The position numbers and the translations under genes were made by a program. Of a stretch of DNA of 64,000 bases, positions 61,205 to 64,000 are shown piece by piece (within the stretch, counting starts at the first letter, position 1; the number at the start of each line of letters is the position of its first letter). The DNA comes from Ephydatia muelleri. Lineage: Eukaryota; Porifera; Demospongiae; Spongillida; Spongillidae. The notes under the pieces are model-generated. The model saw only the letters and a list, made by a program, of their open reading frames with translations, searched no databases and was not told where the DNA came from. Location: NCBI GenBank assembly GCA_013339895.1, contig JABACO010000005.1:10935836-10999835 (forward strand), written 5' to 3'.

Positions 61205-62388
61205 AGTTAGAACACCAGGCAGTTTTAGAATCACTATACGTTTGGGTGACAAGTTAGTTACTTCGGTAACGACTGTTTCCCTCCCCCCCTTTGGTACAAC
61301 ATACAGTATAATTGTGCAAAGTATTAAGTGCACTCATGTCTTCTGCAGTGCAACCGGATCACACTGGATGTGGACACACCTCAAGTATCCTCATTGCAGC
61401 GGTGACATATTATCGAACAGTAGTTGCAAACAGTAAAACATCTGCATGCAAAGAGCAAACTAACACATGATTCTTGCATGGTTGCTTTGAGTTATGTACC
61501 ACAGAAGGGCCTGTTGTTGCCCGAACTTTATCTCCTTTCAACTTCACACGTAAATAATGGGAAAGCTCTAAACACTCGAGATCGTGTGAAGGTGCTTGAG
61601 ATGGTGTGCTGGATACTTTACTTGAACAGACATAGCCATTGAATGGTCGGGTGTGTCATGTGCAGTGGACAAACAAATGAGTTCTCCCCATTTCATAGGG
61701 GTCTGAACAAAATGCTCTGCACTACCAAATTGCTACTATAAAAGCAATCACGTTTAGAGATCATTTGCTGGCTATGTCAAGTGGATACTTCGGAAAAACT
61801 CATTTATTGGAAATTGAACTTTCACCACTTGTTCCACTGACGCTGTCCAGTAAATTTTTGTCATGTCAGCAATTTGCTCTTTTTTTTTTTTCTTGTAGTT
61901 CATTAAAGCTTAAGTTCATACGAGTTACTTGGCTTTTCATATTCGGCATTTGTTCGTTCGTGTGTGAGTTTTCGAGTAAGCAGGAAACGGAATTCATTTG
62001 TTTCAATTAGCGGCTTAGTGAAGAATAAGTTATCGATGCCCAATGCATAGATAACGGCTGGGTGTCGCTGAGAAAGGGCGTCGCTAAGAAAGGACGCTAC
62101 GCACTAGCCTGTGTGTTCACCAGACTATAACGACACTTGTGTACGACGAAAGGGGCGGATACTCAAGCGTATTGTCTACTGTATATTAGGGCTCCGTACG
62201 AAACGCTAATCAATACCGGGTTTTCAGTTTGGAGCTTGAGGCTCGTGCAGGGGCCCGCGCCGGCGCCGGAGGAGGAAGTGGCTATGCGAAGGGTAGACGA
62301 CAGTGTATATGGTGTAACCATAGCAATGTGCATGCCAAATTAAAATAGGCTAAGCTGTAAGGGTAGCAAAAGGGATACTTTATCTAAT
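61205..62388 (+). repeat. Direct repeat R, copy C
   Basis: Left part equals copy B (58885-59812). Right part (62150-62388) equals the GC-rich end of copy A (50390-50620), including AGGGGCCCGCGCCGG and ATAAAATAGGCTAAGCT-type words (shortened). It therefore preserves the complete repeat. Confidence 0.85.
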
Positions 62389-62643
62389 GACCACATAAAC
62401 AAGGGGGATTTTCCAGTCCACTACTCTTCAGTTAACGATGCTGTGGCCTTGCTCTCCCAGTATGGTTAAGCTGTCCAATAGAGCAAAGGAACCGAATGTG
62501 GAACGCACCCCTATTAAGGAACACTAAATCTCATTAAAGAATTTAATCATCTTACTGTTTTAAGATCATATGCAAATCGATGAATCTAATTGACAGATGT
62601 TTTACTAGTCTGTTTCTACTAGCCCTAGACTACATATATACAT

Positions 62644-64000
62644 TCAACGCTGATGTCGAGCACAATAAAAATTTCCACTAGCATTTGGCAAGCTAGGTGT
62701 GCAGCACTGTGCTCCTTTGCGAGCCCCTGTTTTCATTATTGCTTCGCAGGGTTTCTTTGTGCGCTCTAATGCAGCCTTTTCCTCTAGAGCTGCCTTTCTT
62801 TTTCTGCGTCGCTCCTCTTTCTCAGCTATCTCTCTCCTCTTCATATCCTCAGCAGCCTTAAATTCCTCAATCCATTGTGCTGAAGTCATGCACTGAGCTG
62901 AACCCTTCAAACGCTTAAAAGTAGGAGTAGTGTTGTCCTGCGGATCCAAGCTTTCTCCATCTGAATCATCAGTGGTGCTTCCAGAACTTTGTGGAGAGGT
63001 TGGTTCAGCATGTTGCACCTGCTCAGGACGTACTGCACATGCAGCCACATACATGGAGTGGTACTGAATTGACAATTTCAGACGTAACTGCAGATCTTCT
63101 TCTGTTGTCATTGCGATAGCCTCAATATCTACACGCCTCTTCACCTCTTGTGCCACACCATCCTCTATAAAGCTTACAATGGTGACTTTATCAGAAAGTG
63201 CTGCCCCCGACACACCACATGAAGCCATGATTGCATCATGGGGTCCAACTGTATCTTCAGGAAGAGCATCTACCCCACGTAGAGGAGACAGGCCTGTCTT
63301 TTGGAATGCAGACATGATGTTCTCTCTTGTAAATGACCGATGATAGGCATCATTGATTATCATTGGAACATTGTGTGGTAGAATAAGATGTGATACTGAA
63401 TGTTTGGTCATTGCAGCAGAAGAAAGCATCTTTAGTGGACCAAACACTCCTACATCCAGAGGTTGTACCAGATGGCTGGTGTGGGAAGGCATGAGTACAA
63501 TGTCAAGCTTGTTGGCAATAGCTAATTGTGCAGCATATAGGGAAATGTGTGACTCGTGGCCATCAACAATGAGCAGCTTGTATCCCCGTGTCTCAGGAGC
63601 TGGTAACATATCAATGAGATGTTTAAGGATCTCATGGTAGATGCTCCGTTCAATCCAGCCACTGGCACTGTAGGCAAGCCCACAGTTTGGATCAAAGTTA
63701 TGAGTTGCTCTGGCCATTTCATGCGACACTGATTTTCCCTGGAAGATAAATGTAGGGGGCAGAGCTGTACCATCGGATACAATGGCAGCAACCATCGTAA
63801 TATGAACTCCACGCTCCCCATAGATGCCTGTGAGTTTGTGAACACGCTTGGTTCCACAAACTACAGCCACACGCTTCTGGGTTGGGTCAAGCACAATCTG
63901 GGTTTCATCAAGATTGATGAAGTCTCTAGATGGGTCAAGGCCATGTTCTGCCACTCACTCGTGAATGAGCTGAAAAAAAGCACGTAGGCGGGAGTCGCTA
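62644..64000 (-). pseudogene. DDE_1 (pogo/Jerky-like) transposase with a C-terminal Cys/His motif, in-frame stop, runs off window
   Basis: From 63954 to 62644 the minus strand is open for 436 codons. Catalytic Asp candidates are in INLDETQ (nt 63909), LLIVDGHESH (nt 63564) and LVQPLDVGVFG (nt 63456), with about 35 residues between the last two. After a Ser/Asp-rich linker and a Lys/Glu-rich helix (EEFKAAEDMKRREIAEKEER), the protein ends with C.AIMKTGARKGAQCC and FYCARHQR, a small Cys/His zinc-binding-type motif. Just upstream, FFQLIHE is followed by TGA (63955-63957) where a Trp would fit (E-W-V), and homology continues to the window end. It differs from the Tigger enzyme at 3614. No TIRs are visible on the right, which is outside the window. 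Confidence 0.82.

Noticed and set aside
1..64000. tRNA or rRNA genes
   Set aside because: Reading both strands by eye I found no convincing cloverleaf with A and B boxes and no rRNA-like block. A covariance-model scan would settle it.

Overview
This is a draft-assembly window of an animal nuclear genome, most likely a demosponge close to Amphimedon queenslandica. The taxon is an inference. It rests on GABA-B-like class C receptors, an animal-type multi-exon RFC1 gene with GT-AG introns, DNA transposons, and a repeat-protein family (a 15-residue unit with the core KADPEKKKASVRES) that I associate with sponge gene models. There are no operons, Shine-Dalgarno sites or CRISPR arrays. Single-base indels, often in homopolymers, break many otherwise good reading frames, so part of the apparent pseudogenisation may be consensus error.

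Layout. 1-1857 is the 3' part of a GABA-B-like receptor (copy A). 2583-6771 is a two-exon repeat-protein gene whose intron holds a complete Tigger/pogo-type transposon with identical 60-bp TIRs. 6944-7390 is a proline-rich minisatellite ORF. 7449-22092 and 23093-37735 are the same about 14.6-kb segment, present once on each side of a 1000-N gap. They look like two overlapping contig ends that were never merged. That segment holds a 134-bp-arm palindrome, a 445-bp TIR element carrying a RecQ-like helicase fragment, a plus-strand candidate gene and a minus-strand transposase-like candidate gene. 39307-41127 is a second GABA-B-like receptor (copy B), broken in its 7TM region.

41.1-47 kb is nested repeat debris with tiny foldback elements. 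47.2-49.5 kb is a rearranged element whose pieces resemble the N-terminal region of RAG1 (an IDV/IDI-D-P-T-F motif and a RING of RAG1-like spacing) joined to a coiled-coil/transposase-like gene, split by an inverted duplication. This resembles the N-RAG-TP type of transposon and is the most interesting signal in the window.

50.7-58.6 kb is RFC1, the large subunit of the replication factor C clamp loader, in ten recognisable exons. It lacks the N-terminal and most BRCT exons. Its introns are full of minisatellites, two of which repeat 5' splice-site-like motifs. 58.9-62.4 kb is a tandem duplication of the RFC1 3' end and flank containing a dead RFC1 fragment. 62.6-64.0 kb is a second, unrelated DDE_1 transposase on the minus strand.

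The genes do not form a pathway. The functional host genes are probably RFC1 (DNA replication and repair) and possibly the receptors (signalling); the rest is mostly mobile-element content and local duplication.
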